Shown here: in pieces, positions 1 through 11,500 of the stretch
Numbering within the stretch: position 1 is the stretch's first letter
Layout of the letters: the number at the start of each line of letters is the position of its first letter
From: Eutypa lata
Lineage: Eukaryota > Ascomycota > Sordariomycetes > Xylariales > Diatrypaceae
Reading direction: 5' to 3'
Length of the DNA stretch: 64,000 bases
Assembly (NCBI GenBank): GCA_022661535.1
Contig: JAKULF010000020.1
Span: 467,574 to 531,573, forward strand
The notes under the pieces: generated by a model
Told to the model about the DNA's origin: nothing
What the model saw: only the letters and a program-made list of their open reading frames with translations
Databases searched by the model: none
Program-made: the position numbers and the translations under genes

Positions 1-1833
1 TTCAAGCTGTTGTCTGACGACTGCAAGAAGTTTCTGGCAGGCAAGGTTCCTAACTACGCCGTCCCCAGCATTTTCATACCCCTGGCCCGGATGCCACTGA
101 ATCCGAATGGCAAGATTGACAAGCCGGCACTCCCTTTTCCCGACCCAGTGGATATTGTCTCGGCGGCCAAAAGGAGGGCCTCGTCAGTCGTCGCCAATAT
201 GACTGAAACGCAGAAGAGACTGGCAGCAGTGTGGGCTTCGGTTCTCCCCAATCGCTCCGCACGAATGTTCGTCCCGGAGTCCAACTTCTTTGAAGAGGGG
301 GGGCACTCTATCCTCGCACAGCAAATGTTCTTCCGCCTCAGGAGCGAATGGAAGGACATCGACCTGCCAGTTAGCGTCCTATTTCGGTCCCAGACTCTCC
401 ATACCCTAGCCTTGGAGATTGATAGAGCCCTGGATCCTATTGGTCTGCGACTGGACGCTATGCCTCTTCCTGGAGATGGAGAGTCTGAGGATCAGTCGTA
501 CGCGGCTGACGCCCAGGAACTGCTGTCTCAGCTCCCAGACTGCATCACACAGGCGCCGGTACATTGGGACTATACAGGAACGCCACCTACTGTACTCTTG
601 ACCGGCGCCACAGGCTTCCTCGGGTCCTATATCCTACGTGAGCTTCTCGAGGGCCCAGCAAAGGCACGCGTTATTGTGCACGTCCGCGCGGAGGATGCAG
701 AAGCAGGTCTCGCACGCGTAGAGTCCACGGCAGCGGCTTACGGCCTCTGGTCTCCAGAGTGGTCGTCCAGGATTGAGGCGGTGGTGGGTGACATCTCCAA
801 GCCGTCCCTCGGCGTCTCCGGAGACACCTGGAATCGCCTCTCTGACTCTTTAGACCTCATTGTTCACAATGGGGCTCACGTCAACTGGATGCTGCCATAC
901 TCAAGCCTGAGGGCGACCAATGTGCTTAGTACTCTAGACTGCATCCGGCTGTGCGCCGAGGGGAAGCCTAAGCGACTGTGCTTTGTCAGCTCTACATCGA
1001 CTCTAGATACCCACCATTACGTACAGCTATCACGAGACGTTGAGACCGGTGTGCTGGAGACGGACGACCTTGAAGGCAGCCGCAAGGGCCTCGAGACAGG
1101 CTATGGGCAGTCCAAGTGGGCCAGCGAATACATCATTCGCAACGCTGGAGTCAGAGGGCTTACGGGAGCCATAGTTCGGCCTGGGTATATTACTGGAGAC
1201 CCGACGTCTGGCGTGTCCGTCACCGACGACTTCCTGGTACGGTTATGGAAAGGCTGCCTGCAGGTCGGCGCGCGCCCAGACATCACCAACACGGTCAACG
1301 CAGTACCCGTCTCGCAGGTCAGCCACATCGTTGTTGCCGCAGGAATGCTACTTCCTACCGTGACCGGGCAGTCTCTCAGCGTAGCCCAGGTCACTAGCCG
1401 TCCGCGACTGACGCTCAACGAGTGGATTGGCGCTCTGGAGCACTACGGATACCATACGCCTCTCGTACCGTATCGAGACTGGCGCACCAAGGTTGTCAAG
1501 TACGTAGAGGACAAGGCTAACGAGGAGCATGCCTTGCTCCCACTTTTCCACTTTGTGACGGGCGACCTGCCTGCCAATACCATCGCCCCGGAGATGGACA
1601 ATTCACAAGCTACAGCCGCTCTAGAACTGTACGACAAGGGAACAAACTCTGGCGCCCCCGATAAACCGCTCGCTGTTGATATACGCACCATTGGCATATA
1701 CCTTGCATATCTAGTGGCAGTTGGATTTCTGCCCGCACCAGTGGAAAATAGTGGGCAAGAGTTGCCTGAGGTGGACGCGAGTAGGCTACAGGCTGTGAAT
1801 GTCACGCTAGGTGGTAGGTCAGCGAAGAGCTGA
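1..1833 (+). CDS. LYS2: L-2-aminoadipate reductase (alpha-aminoadipate reductase large subunit), C-terminal part, 5' truncated by window edge
   Basis: The frame is open from base 1 to a TGA at 1831-1833, so the start lies upstream. Residue numbers here count from the TTG at base 10. Seen: the end of an adenylation domain with the A10 core NPNGKID (Lys35); a phosphopantetheine carrier domain with FFEEGGHSI, whose Ser100 is the attachment serine; then a thioester-reductase domain with the NADPH motif TGATGFLG (198-205), the Ser/Thr tract near 327-331 and the YxxxK pair Tyr365/Lys369. The end, YLAYLVAVGFLPAP (564-577), is typical of fungal Lys2. Established role: ATP- and NADPH-dependent reduction of 2-aminoadipate to its semialdehyde in lysine synthesis, after activation by the Lys5-type transferase. 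No intron or damage is visible, and composition is normal despite the heterochromatin-like block 2.8 kb away. A paralogue from a secondary-metabolite cluster cannot be excluded without the N-terminus. Confidence 0.88.
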   Translation, partial: FKLLSDDCKKFLAGKVPNYAVPSIFIPLARMPLNPNGKIDKPALPFPDPVDIVSAAKRRASSVVANMTETQKRLAAVWASVLPNRSARMFVPESNFFEEGGHSILAQQMFFRLRSEWKDIDLPVSVLFRSQTLHTLALEIDRALDPIGLRLDAMPLPGDGESEDQSYAADAQELLSQLPDCITQAPVHWDYTGTPPTVLLTGATGFLGSYILRELLEGPAKARVIVHVRAEDAEAGLARVESTAAAYGLWSPEWSSRIEAVVGDISKPSLGVSGDTWNRLSDSLDLIVHNGAHVNWMLPYSSLRATNVLSTLDCIRLCAEGKPKRLCFVSSTSTLDTHHYVQLSRDVETGVLETDDLEGSRKGLETGYGQSKWASEYIIRNAGVRGLTGAIVRPGYITGDPTSGVSVTDDFLVRLWKGCLQVGARPDITNTVNAVPVSQVSHIVVAAGMLLPTVTGQSLSVAQVTSRPRLTLNEWIGALEHYGYHTPLVPYRDWRTKVVKYVEDKANEEHALLPLFHFVTGDLPANTIAPEMDNSQATAALELYDKGTNSGAPDKPLAVDIRTIGIYLAYLVAVGFLPAPVENSGQELPEVDASRLQAVNVTLGGRSAKS

Positions 1834-1971
1834 GGCCAGTTTGAAACCTTTAAAATGGGCGCTGTGCTGTATACTTGTTATCTCGTTCAGATGCGTCTAA
1901 TACATGTTCCACGGGCTAGAAAATGGGGCCTCGCGAAAGATAGGAGTGCCTTAACACCAATTGATGTATTG

Positions 1972-2760
1972 TCAGGCTTGGAGCGCTTTGACCTGGTTGA
2001 ACACGTCCTGCGTCAACTTCGAGTCATCTGGTATCCCCAGCCGGGTAGCTAACTCGCCATAGTGCTGCAAAGTTCTTGAGACATGGATCAATTCAGGAGG
2101 ACACACCCGAAAAATCTCTTCGGAGAGTAAGCGGAGTTGATTATTCGTGATGGAAGTCTTGGCGCCGAGACACAGTGAGTTTCATGAAACAAGATGAATT
2201 GCGGTCGGAGTACATTATCTTTTTCGACCGACTCCGTAAAGACGAATAAGAGGAGTGGCGATGTGTCTGATAGGATAGCTCAGCGATTAACAAAGCGTTT
2301 AGATACTGAGCATTTACCGAGAAACTGATTGATGATGACGATGATGTTCCGATGGCCACTCTTGCCCTCAACTGTCCCATCTTGACGACTGTCTTTGACT
2401 AGGTACTTTGTTGAGAGCAGCTAGAATATGCGTTAGTGGGACGTAAGCGAGCCTTGAGTGGTATATGCTCTCTGGCTTTTCGATCATGCCGCCCAATGTC
2501 TTGACAACATCTCCTACACGGGGATCGGCATATGTGGCATCCTATGGCAACGTAGTATTTTTCAAAAGCAAAGTCCAGGTCTGGTATATGTTCCCGCAAT
2601 TTTGTATGAAAAACTGCTTGCCGTCTTGCTTGATTAATCTGTGCGCAAGCGTGCTAGTGCCCGAAGGCGATCTCGCGAGGCGGCATAGCTGCCGATTTGT
2701 GTGGGCTTCACCACTCATGGGAGTTTGTCCACTGTCCATATTGAATAGGGATGAGCACAA
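1972..2760 (-). pseudogene. Decayed protein-coding gene, family not recognised
   Basis: Three minus-strand stretches read like one protein but need frame changes. First is 2760-2542, with RLIKQDGKQFFIQNCGNIYQ and ending in TAG. The same frame continues at 2541-2368 with YADPRVGDVVKTLGGMIEKP and SRLAYVPLTHILAALNKV. A shifted frame follows with NIIVIINQFL and TESVEKDNVLRPQFILFHET. The C-terminus at 2181-1972 is in yet another frame, with LRLLSEEIFRVCPPELIHV and ELATRLGIPDDSKLT, ending in TGA at 1972-1974. A GT-AG candidate intron of 51 bases (2267-2317) would keep frame in the middle part. The in-frame TAG could have arisen from CAG or TGG by one transition. I know no family name for it. It may be a broken gene, or a gene with introns I have misplaced. 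It converges tail to tail with the reductase gene. Confidence 0.5.
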
Positions 2761-2928
2761 AGGGTAAAGTAAGATACCTGAAAGAAGTCCTCGTGTGTGG
2801 TCGAAGCATCATTGGAAATAATCAGGTTGCTGGCAATGCCTAATCTCTCAAAGTCACAGGCGAGACCGCGTTCGTGGCTGTCACATTATAGCAGAAAGCC
2901 AGATACCAAACTTACGGCCACATCCAGG

Positions 2929-3018
2929 GAAGCCGGACTCGTGGCCGCCACACTTAGCGAAGCCGGGTTCACAGCAGTCACAGTCAAGAAAGCCGGCCTC
3001 ATGGTCACTGCTTCGAAA
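2929..3018 (+). repeat. Three degenerate 30-bp tandem units
   Basis: Units at 2929-2958, 2959-2988 and 2989-3018 each start with (g/a)aagccgg. Read on the plus strand they give the ten-residue repeats EAGLVAATLS, EAGFTAVTVK and KAGLMVTASK. They sit within an open frame at 2797-3192 that has no other sign of being a gene. The reverse strand is cysteine- and glycine-rich over the same stretch, so coding sense is undecided. The unit length, a multiple of three, is compatible with a coding past but does not prove it. Confidence 0.5.
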
Positions 3019-3068
3019 GTGGATGTAGAGACCTCTTTCAAAGACGCAGGTCATTCAGGCAGGCTTCA

Positions 3069-3160
3069 ATGCGTTGTGTGCTGTGCGCTATGTACTGTTT
3101 GTTATGCGCTGTATGTACGCTGTGTGCTATGGGCTTTGCGCCGTGCGCTGTGCGCAGGGG
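3069..3160. repeat. Degenerate TGTGCGCTATG-type short tandem tract
   Basis: The stretch is built of variants of tgtgcgctatg, tgttatgcgctgtatg and similar. It reads as cysteine/leucine-rich low complexity in every plus frame. It lies immediately before the MADS-like reading and probably inflates the plus-strand open frames there. Confidence 0.6.
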
Positions 3161-3434
3161 CGAGAATTTCAAGAAACGATGGCGCACGTTAGTCAGAACG
3201 CTGGACAAGCTTCACTACGATTACGGAGCCGACTTCCGTTTCTCAATGAGCAGGAAGCGACAAGACTATGTGTTGCGTCCCAGGAGGGGCATCTCTCCGC
3301 TATCACCAGACGATATTGGCATATGTTACCCTCCACAGGTCCTGATCATCGTGGCAGAAGAAGTCGAGAGTACCAGGAAACGTCAAGCGGAGGCAGGCTG
3401 GGGGGCTTGCTCAGAAGCCGCACTCAGTGCGTAG
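3153..3434 (+). pseudogene. Possible MADS/SRF-like DNA-binding fragment
   Basis: After the low-complexity tract the frame gives ENFKKRWRTLVRTLDKLHYD, then GADFRFSMSRKRQDYVLRP, then SPLSPDDIGICYPPQVLI, and stops at 3432-3434. A basic KK/R helix, a following acidic/aromatic 'DYGADF' strand and a later W/C-YPP segment recall small fungal MADS-like proteins, in which a KKRxxTLxKK helix is followed by an ADV-type strand. The similarity is by general pattern only, the expected lysines are partly missing, and no credible start codon is seen outside the repeat. Treat it as an unidentified fragment with a weak family hint. Confidence 0.3.
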
Positions 3435-3496
3435 AGGGCTGCCAAATCGCCACATCAAAAAAAAATGAAATGACTCATTATTCCCATAGGACTCTG

Positions 3497-4584
3497 TCAA
3501 ATCTTGATGTGACCATGCCGCGCTTCGTAGTTGTTCAGCGCATCCATTCCCACCAAATTCTTCAATGGCTCCCACGTCGGCTTCTCAAAGCCCGCCCAAT
3601 GAACAAGTGCCTGGTGACCTCTCCCTCGCTTCCTGATCTCGACAATCTCCTCAACTTCCCATTCACTTTCTTCAGCCGACGGCATAGGATATGCGTCGTC
3701 ACTGGGCGGAGAGAGTGGAACATCGTTGACACTCGGGGCTCGTCGCTTAGGTGGCGATCTGGGGCCAAACTCTGATTGCGAGGGTGCCGAGCGCGTGCTG
3801 CGCATGCTTTGCACAGTAGAGGTCCGCCTTGAATTGTAGCTGAAACGTTGTCACTCCATTCACTTTTGCGCTCCTAACGACTGCCGTCTCAAGTAGCCAA
3901 TCCGCGAACCTTGCAGAGAGAGCTTGGACAGATTCCTGATGTCCGCCTGGAGCTTGTGCGAGCGATGGGCTGGCAACCTGGGCTTGTATCGACCCGATGC
4001 TTCCGCGGTCCTGAGGGATCACCACTTGGGTAGCTCTTGCGCGCGCAAGCCTCGGAAGGCTTGTTTTGCGACGCTTACGTTGTGATGGACGAGTATCCCA
4101 CTCGCTGTCGCTCTCCTGGGATGACGTCACCACCTCTTCGTCACTGGCTGTTGGACGAAGACCGATGTTGCGTTGAGCGTCCACCCTACGGCGTTTGCGA
4201 GGCAGCAGGCGCACATCTTTGTGATTGCCAGGTCGCGCATTCCTCATATCGTCAAAGTCGTAGTTGGTATCCTCAGCAGAATGGAGGTGGTCACGGCGTA
4301 CTGCCTTCGACCGGGTGCGGGGCTGCCTGATCTCGTTGTGATCGTCGTCACCCGAAGGGGCACGGCGCAGCATGCTCTTTTGATGGGGTTCATTCTCCAG
4401 TCGCTGGAGAAGGCACGGTAGGAAGGTTAGAGTCGCCAAGGCTTGAAGCGGCCACCTGTGGTGATGTCACGGGGGATATCTCTGCGGCATTCTTGCCATC
4501 GGAGGCCGGCTGCTTTGTTTCACACGAAGCATCACCTTCGATGGGAGGGTCATCCTGCTGCACGGCCGTTGACGACCTAGGCAA
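3497..4584 (-). pseudogene. Chromodomain protein gene, split over three frames
   Basis: The C-terminal part (3814-3497) carries a chromodomain at residues 51-99 of that frame: EWEVEEIVEIRKRGRGHQAL, then VHWAGFEKPTWEPLKNLVG, then NNYEARHG. The expected methyl-lysine cage positions are occupied by Trp52, Trp73 and Phe76. The middle part (4439-3747) is basic and disordered (RKRRRVDAQR; QRKRRKTSLPRLARARA) with a possible small domain ending VNGVTTFQLQFK. The upstream part (4584-4390) is Ser/Pro-rich. The two joins, near 4390-4400 and 3790-3815, show no convincing in-frame GT-AG intron, so frameshifts are the simpler reading. No ATG opens the first part; a stop lies just upstream and the AT-rich block starts about 55 bases further. 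A family role would be reading methylated histone H3. Stand-alone gene versus retrotransposon-derived chromodomain is undecided, although no integrase is seen. Confidence 0.6.
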
Positions 4585-4640
4585 TCGCTATGGCAGCGTT
4601 GTGGTAGGGGCCGCTAAAGTACAATCCGGCTCTTGTATTG

Positions 4641-6357
4641 CATCTTTTATTACGAATTAAATTAATTAATTATTTTATAAATAATATTAAATTTTTGTAT
4701 AAAATTTAAAAAATATTTTATTTTAAATTATTTGAAAAATAATTATAAAATTCGAAATAAAATTAATATAAATAAAATTTAAATAATAAATAAAAAATAT
4801 TTTTTAATTATTAATTAATTTAAAATTAATAATAAATTAAAATTTATAATAAATTAAAATTAATTAAAAATTAATTAATAATTTAAAATTTAAAATTAAA
4901 ATAATATTAATAATTTAATTAATTTTAAAAAATATTTATTTATTTAATTAAATATATTTTTTAAATTTTATAAATTATTTAATTTTAATTAAATATATTT
5001 TTTAAATTTTATAAATTATTTAATTTTAATTATTTATAATTTAAAACTTTTAAATTTATAATTAATTTATAATTAATAAATTTAAAATTTTAATTATTTT
5101 TAAAAAAATTAAAATAATAAAATAAAATAAAAATAATTTTAATTAATTAATATTATTATAAATTAATTAAATTTATATATAAATATAAAATTAAATTAAA
5201 AGTTTATATATAATAATTAATATAAAAAAATTAAAGATTTTTAAATTTTTAAATTTTTAAATTTTTATAATATATAATATTAATAAATAAAATATTTTAA
5301 TAACGATTAATAATAATAATAAAAATTAAAAAATTAAAAATAAATCGAAATAATATATAAATTATTTAAAATATATAAATTAATAATTTAATTAAAATTT
5401 TAATAATTTAATTATTTTTTTATTTTTTTTAAATAATTTTATTTTAATAATAAATAAATCGTAAAATTTTATAAATAAATAAATAAATTAAATTAAATTT
5501 TTAATATTATTATATTAATTTTTTTAATTAAAAATTAAATATATATATATTATATTTTAATAATAAATAAATATATAATTATTAATAAATATAAATATTA
5601 ATAAATATAAATTTATTTATTTTATAATATTTTAAAATTATAATATTAAATATAAAAAATATATTATTTAAAATAAAATAAAATTTATTTAAATATATAA
5701 AAATCTTTTTATAATATTAATTTATTAATAAATTTAATTATATATTATAATTTTTTAATTTTTTAATTTTTTAATTTTTTATAATTTAAATAATTATATT
5801 TTATAAATTTTTATTAATAATTATTTTATTAAAAATTTATTATAATTTAATTAATATTAAAATAATAAAAATTAAAAAGTTAAAAAATTATATATATATT
5901 TTATATATTATTATAAAAGAAATTAATAAATAAATAAATTTAATAAACGATATAATATATATATATAAATTAATAATTTAAATTTAAATTTATAAAAATT
6001 ATTTTTAATAATTAATTACGAATATAATTTCGAAAAACGAAATATTAAAAATTTTATATTTTATTTTTTTAATATTTAATATAATATATTAATAAAATAT
6101 TTAAAATAATTTTTATAATTTTAAATATAATAAAAAAAAATTAATTAATAAAAAATTAAATATAATTATTTAATAATATAAATTTATAAATTTTATATTA
6201 TATATAATTAATTATTTTATTTATATATATATTAAAAAATTTAATATTAAATTTTAAAATTATATAAAAAATATTAATAAATTATATAAAAAAATTATTA
6301 TATATAATAATAATAATAATAATAAAATTAAAAAATTAAATTTATAAAGAAAATTAA
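4641..6357. other. AT-saturated block, no gene visible
   Basis: Composition changes abruptly near 4640, from mixed sequence to almost pure A and T with only scattered G or C, often as isolated CpG. Short local repeats occur, such as taaattttt-type runs near 5235-5268 and ttttttaa runs near 5750-5785. No reading frame longer than chance is present on either strand. I interpret it as the most strongly mutated repeat remnant. Confidence 0.8.
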
Positions 6358-6451
6358 TTTAATAATAAAAAATTAATAATTTCGACATTTTATATATTAA
6401 AAGTTCTTTATTTACTTTTAAATATAAAACCTTTATAATTATTCCGTTATA
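6358..6451. repeat. Left 94-bp direct repeat
   Basis: Partner of 6907-7000 at an exact spacing of 549 bases. This copy reads TTA where the partner reads CCG and TATAAAA where the partner reads TACGAAA, so it is the more mutated of the two at most sites, though not at all. Confidence 0.7.
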
Positions 6452-6906
6452 TTATTTCCCTTTATACGAACGAAGTATCTTGATTCGTTACCGACTTGTC
6501 TTTGTACTAAGGCAAGCCATAGCCCTAACTTAACGGACCTGGTGGCAGCTGCAGAACGTCTGTACGTACTTGCCAGTTACCCATCCAATCCGCCTCGCGC
6601 CAACTTAAGCACGCTAAACCCTTAAGCGTACAAGTGTTGCCAGCCGTCACTGCCGTATCACCGGCCCTGGCGCCAATGCGCTTTTTGACGACGATTGCGC
6701 ATTAACCAGCTTATGCAATTGGTCGTCGCTAGCTGTAAGGAAATTAACCACTTGCCTTTGCAAGTGCAACGAAGGAGCCCAAGCTTAAAAAAACTAATGT
6801 TATTGCGATTTAAACCTTAAGTCTTAGCGCTCCGGTATATCCATAAAGTGCCGAAATAATGTAAAGCTAAAGCAAGGAATTAATAATTAAGCTATACAAC
6901 TTTAAG

Positions 6907-7000
6907 ATTAATGATAAAAGATTAATAATTTCGGCATTTTATATACCGAAAGTTTTTTATTTGTTTTTAAATACGAAACTTTCGTAATTATTTCGTTATA
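6907..7000. repeat. Right 94-bp direct repeat
   Basis: Partner of 6358-6451, without indels. It keeps more C and G than the left copy. Confidence 0.7.
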
Positions 7001-7128
7001 AATAAGTTTTTTATAAATAATAATAATAATATTTAATTTTAATTATAATAAATAAATAAATATATATATATTAATATTATTATAAAAACGAAAAACGTTA
7101 AAATAATAATAATAATAATAATAATAAT

Positions 7129-7164
<36 letters not shown>

Positions 7165-8344
7165 TTAATATAAATTAACGATTTAATAAATTTAATTAAA
7201 TTTAAAAATATTTATAAAAGTTTTATTTTTTTAATTATTATTTTTATAAAACGAAACGTATTAAAAAATTATTTAAATAATATAATAAATTAATTTTTAA
7301 TATTATATATTAATAAATTAAATTATAAAATATTTTTATTTTTATTAAATAAAAAAGCATTAAAAAATCGTATAAAAAAATATTTTAAATGTTACGATTA
7401 TTATTTATTATATAATTATTTTTTAAATAATTATTTTTTAAATATATTTTATAAATAATACGAAAAGATAATTATTATAATATAACGATTTAAATATTAA
7501 TATTAATATTAATTTTATTTATATTTTAATTATTAATATCGTTATATAATAATTAATTAAGTTTAATAAATTTCGTTTAAAATATTTTTTAATAAAATAT
7601 AATATATAAAAAACTAATTATTTAAATCGTAATATATTAAAATTATTAAATAAATATTTTATAATAATTAATATAAAAAAATAAAAGTTTTTATTATAAA
7701 TTTTTAATAATTTTAATTTTAAAACTTTTAATTATAAATAAAAATAAAAATAAAAATAAAAATAATAATAAATAAATAATTTTTTAAATATATAATATTT
7801 ATATATAATAAAAACGAAAATATTATTATATATAAAAATATTATAAAAAGAAATATTTTATAATATCGTTAATTTTATTTAATTAATATTAAACTTTTAA
7901 TTTAAATTATTAAACGATTTTATAATATAAATTTAAAATTTAAAAATATTAAAATTTTATTTTATACGGTTTATAATAAAATAAAAATAAAAATAATTTT
8001 ATTAAAAATATTTAAAAAGAATTAATTTATATAAATAAAATTATATAATATAATTTATATTATTATATAATATTTTATATAATAATTTAATAATAAAAAT
8101 TATAATTAATATTATAATATAAAGTTAATAAAAATTAAAAATAATATTTAATAATATTTATAAAATTATATTAAAAAATAATTTAATATTTTTTAATTAA
8201 TTTTTTAATAAAACATTTTTTTAAAATTAAACGATAAATTAAATTTTAATATATTTAAAATAAACGAATTTTATAAAAAACCGTAATATTAAATTTTAAT
8301 TATTATTATTTTATAATTAATATTAAAATAAAATTATAAAACGT
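7001..8344. other. AT-rich stretch with AAT microsatellite, no gene visible
   Basis: A (AAT)n run with small breaks spans about 7103-7163. The rest is AT-rich with scattered CpG and no supportable frame. It links the small island to the large LTR-type element. Confidence 0.6.
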
Positions 8345-8575
8345 TATAATAAAATTTAAATTTAAAATTTATAATAATATATAATTTAATTATTTAAATT
8401 TTTAAAATATTTATAATTTATATAATATTAATTTATTAATTTTTATATATAAAATATTTAAATTAAAAAATATTAAAATATAATTTTTTTTATTTTTCGT
8501 TTTTATTTATAATTATAAAATATAAATTATATTAATTTATATTTTTATTTATTATAATTAATTATTAATAAAAAT
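8345..8575. repeat. Left LTR candidate
   Basis: Aligns by eye with 15945-16145, with a roughly 30-base insertion near 8485-8520 relative to the partner. The surroundings are AT-rich, so only the longer identical runs were taken as evidence. Confidence 0.45.
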
Positions 8576-11500
8576 ATTTAAAATATTACGATTTATTTAT
8601 TAATAATTATAAAATATATAATTATTTATAATTATAAAAAAATATTTATTTTTAATTTATAAATAATATAATTATATTTAATCTTTAATTATTTATATTT
8701 ATATTTTTAATTATTATAAAATTTATTTTTTTATTAATTTATTACGATTAAATTATAATGTTATTATTATAATTTTATTAAATAAAATTACGTTTTTCGT
8801 TAATTTTATTAAAATTATTATTTTCGTCGTTATTTTTAACTTTATTAAATATTTTCGATAATTTAATATTTTATTAATATATTAATAAAAAAATTAAAGC
8901 GTATTATAACGTTAAAATTTAATTTAAAAACTTAAAAAAAAATAAGTTTTTAATAATGAAAGCTTAAACTTAATAATAAAGTTTTATTTAATCGTTATTA
9001 ATATTAATGCTTTTATAATTAATTATTAATTTTATATAAAAGTTTAATATAACGTTTTTAAATAAAAAGATAAAATAATAACGAAAAAAAAAATTATTTT
9101 TATAATTTTTTAAAAGTTTTTAATAATTAAAAATATATAAATAAAAATTAATAATTATTAAAATTAATTAATTTTTTATAATAATAAGCGAATAAAAACG
9201 AAATTTAATTTTATATTTAAATTTAACGTTATTAAATCTTTTTATTTACGTTATTATATCGATTTTATTATATTAACGTAATAAAAGAAATATTAATAAT
9301 ATAAAATTTAAATATTAAAAATTTAAATTAAAGTTAATATTATTTAAACGTAAATTTAAAAATGTAATTATTAAATAACGTTATAACGATTATAACGAAA
9401 AAAATAATAATCGAAAAATTAAACGAAATTATAAAAAAAAATTAATTAAAAACGATTTTTAAAAAGTAATCGAATCGAAATATAACGAAATTATTTAATT
9501 AATAAAAATTCGTAAATAACGTATAATTAATATAATAATAACGTAATATAAATATAAAAACGATAATAATTTTATAACGATAAAAAATTATAAATAACTT
9601 TAAATAAATATATAAAATAAATAAATAAATAAATAAAAGTAATAATAATCGTATTATCGACGTATATTTATGCCGTTAATATATTAAAAGTAATTATTTT
9701 AATAAAATAATTTTAAAAAGTTATAATTAAAATAATATAATAAAATAAAGCTTTAATAAATTAAACGTTAATATAAATTATATAAATAATAAATATAACT
9801 TTAATATTTTTTAACGTAATTAACGTAATAATAATATATATATTATTTAATAAAAATATTATCGTTATTTTTAAAAACGACGTTAATTAATATATATAAA
9901 AAGAAAATTAAATTATTAAAGCTTTCGAAAAAATAATTACGATTAAAAAGAAATCATAATATATATTAATAAAGTTTTAACAAAATCGTTATGCGATATT
10001 AATAACGATAATTTAATAAAATAATTTAAATAATGTAACGATAATATAATATAAATTAAAAAGTAAATTTTTAAACATTTAAAAATACATTTTATAATAA
10101 TAATTTTATATTTTAATAATATAATTTAAAAAACTTAAATTTTTAATTATAATTTATATAACATTAATTTAAAAAATTTTTAATTTTTTAAATATTACGT
10201 TTTTAAATATATATAAACGTATTACGTTAAAGTTACGTAATATAAAAGTTATAATAATATAACGTATAATAATAAAAATAAATAAAACGAAAAATAATAT
10301 CTTTAAAAAAAAACATTTAAAAAAATAATATATTATAATTATAACGAAAAATATATAATATAAAACCGTTATTATAAAATAACGAAAACGAAATAAACGT
10401 AAATTAAAAAAATATATATAATAAATTTTAAATAATTTAAAATCGAAATAATAATAATGTCGTTACGTTATAACTTAATAAAAAACGAAAATAAATTATT
10501 AATAATAATAAATATTATAATAACTTAATTTAAATCGTATTATAATCGAAATAAAAAAAAAGCGAAAAAGCTTTAATAAAAGCTTAAATAAAATTAATAA
10601 AAATAAAAATCGAATTCGATAAATAATAATAACGTAAACGTAATTCTTTAATCGCGTTAATAATAACTTATAAATAAACGAAATTTATATAAAAATAACG
10701 GAAATATTAACGAAATTTATTAATTTATAAAAATAATATTAATAATATATTAAAATAAAAAAAATAAAAAAATAAATTAAACGTTAATATTAAATAATAA
10801 TAACGAATATAATATAATAACGAATATAATATAATAACGATATAAAAGTTAAATTAAAACGTTTAAACGAAAAATATATATTATTTTAAAAATAATAAAT
10901 ATTAATTAATATATAAATTTAATAATTATATTACATTATACGTATATAAACGTTTTATTATAATTAATTACGATATAATCGTAATAAAATAATAATATAA
11001 TATAATCTTTAAAAACGAAAATAAAATAATTATGATATAATTTATATATATATAATTAAAAAAAAACTTTAATATTAAATAATAAAGCTTAATTATAATT
11101 AAAATAATAACGATAAAATTACGTAAATATAACGTATTAATAAAAAACTTTAATTTATATTATTTTTTATAAAATTTTTTTAAATAAATATTAAAAGAAA
11201 ATAAAGTAATATTAATATTTACGTAATAATAATAACTTACTTTAATAACGTTAAAAGAAAAAATAATATAAAAATAATATAATAAAATATTTAAAATTAT
11301 AAACTTAATTTAAATTACGAAAAGTTTATAAATAATATATAACGAAACGTTTAATTAATATAATTTCGATTATAAAGCGTAATTTATAAATATTAATATA
11401 ATAACGAAAGAAAATTATAAAAAAATAATAACGAAATAAAATTAATCGATAATAAATAAATAAATCATTATAATAAAATTAATAAATTAGTTTTATAATA

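Larger units (their letters stand above)
6358..7000. mobile_element. GC-normal island flanked by 94-bp direct repeats
   Basis: Bases 6358-6451 and 6907-7000 align without gaps over 94 bases. In the 81 bases I compared one by one, about 14 positions differ and all are C/T or A/G transitions. Between them (6452-6906) lies sequence of near-normal composition with no long frame on either strand. This could be a small element with terminal direct repeats, or two units of a tandem repeat. The interior escaped most of the mutation that saturated its surroundings. Confidence 0.6.

Noticed and set aside
1101..1805. Open minus-strand and shifted plus-strand frames inside the reductase gene
   Set aside because: They are shadows of the reductase frame, which has clear domain motifs throughout.
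1972..2760. Assignment of the broken gene to a named fungal DUF family (DUF3723 was considered)
   Set aside because: The C-terminal motifs do not match what I recall of that family, so no name is given.
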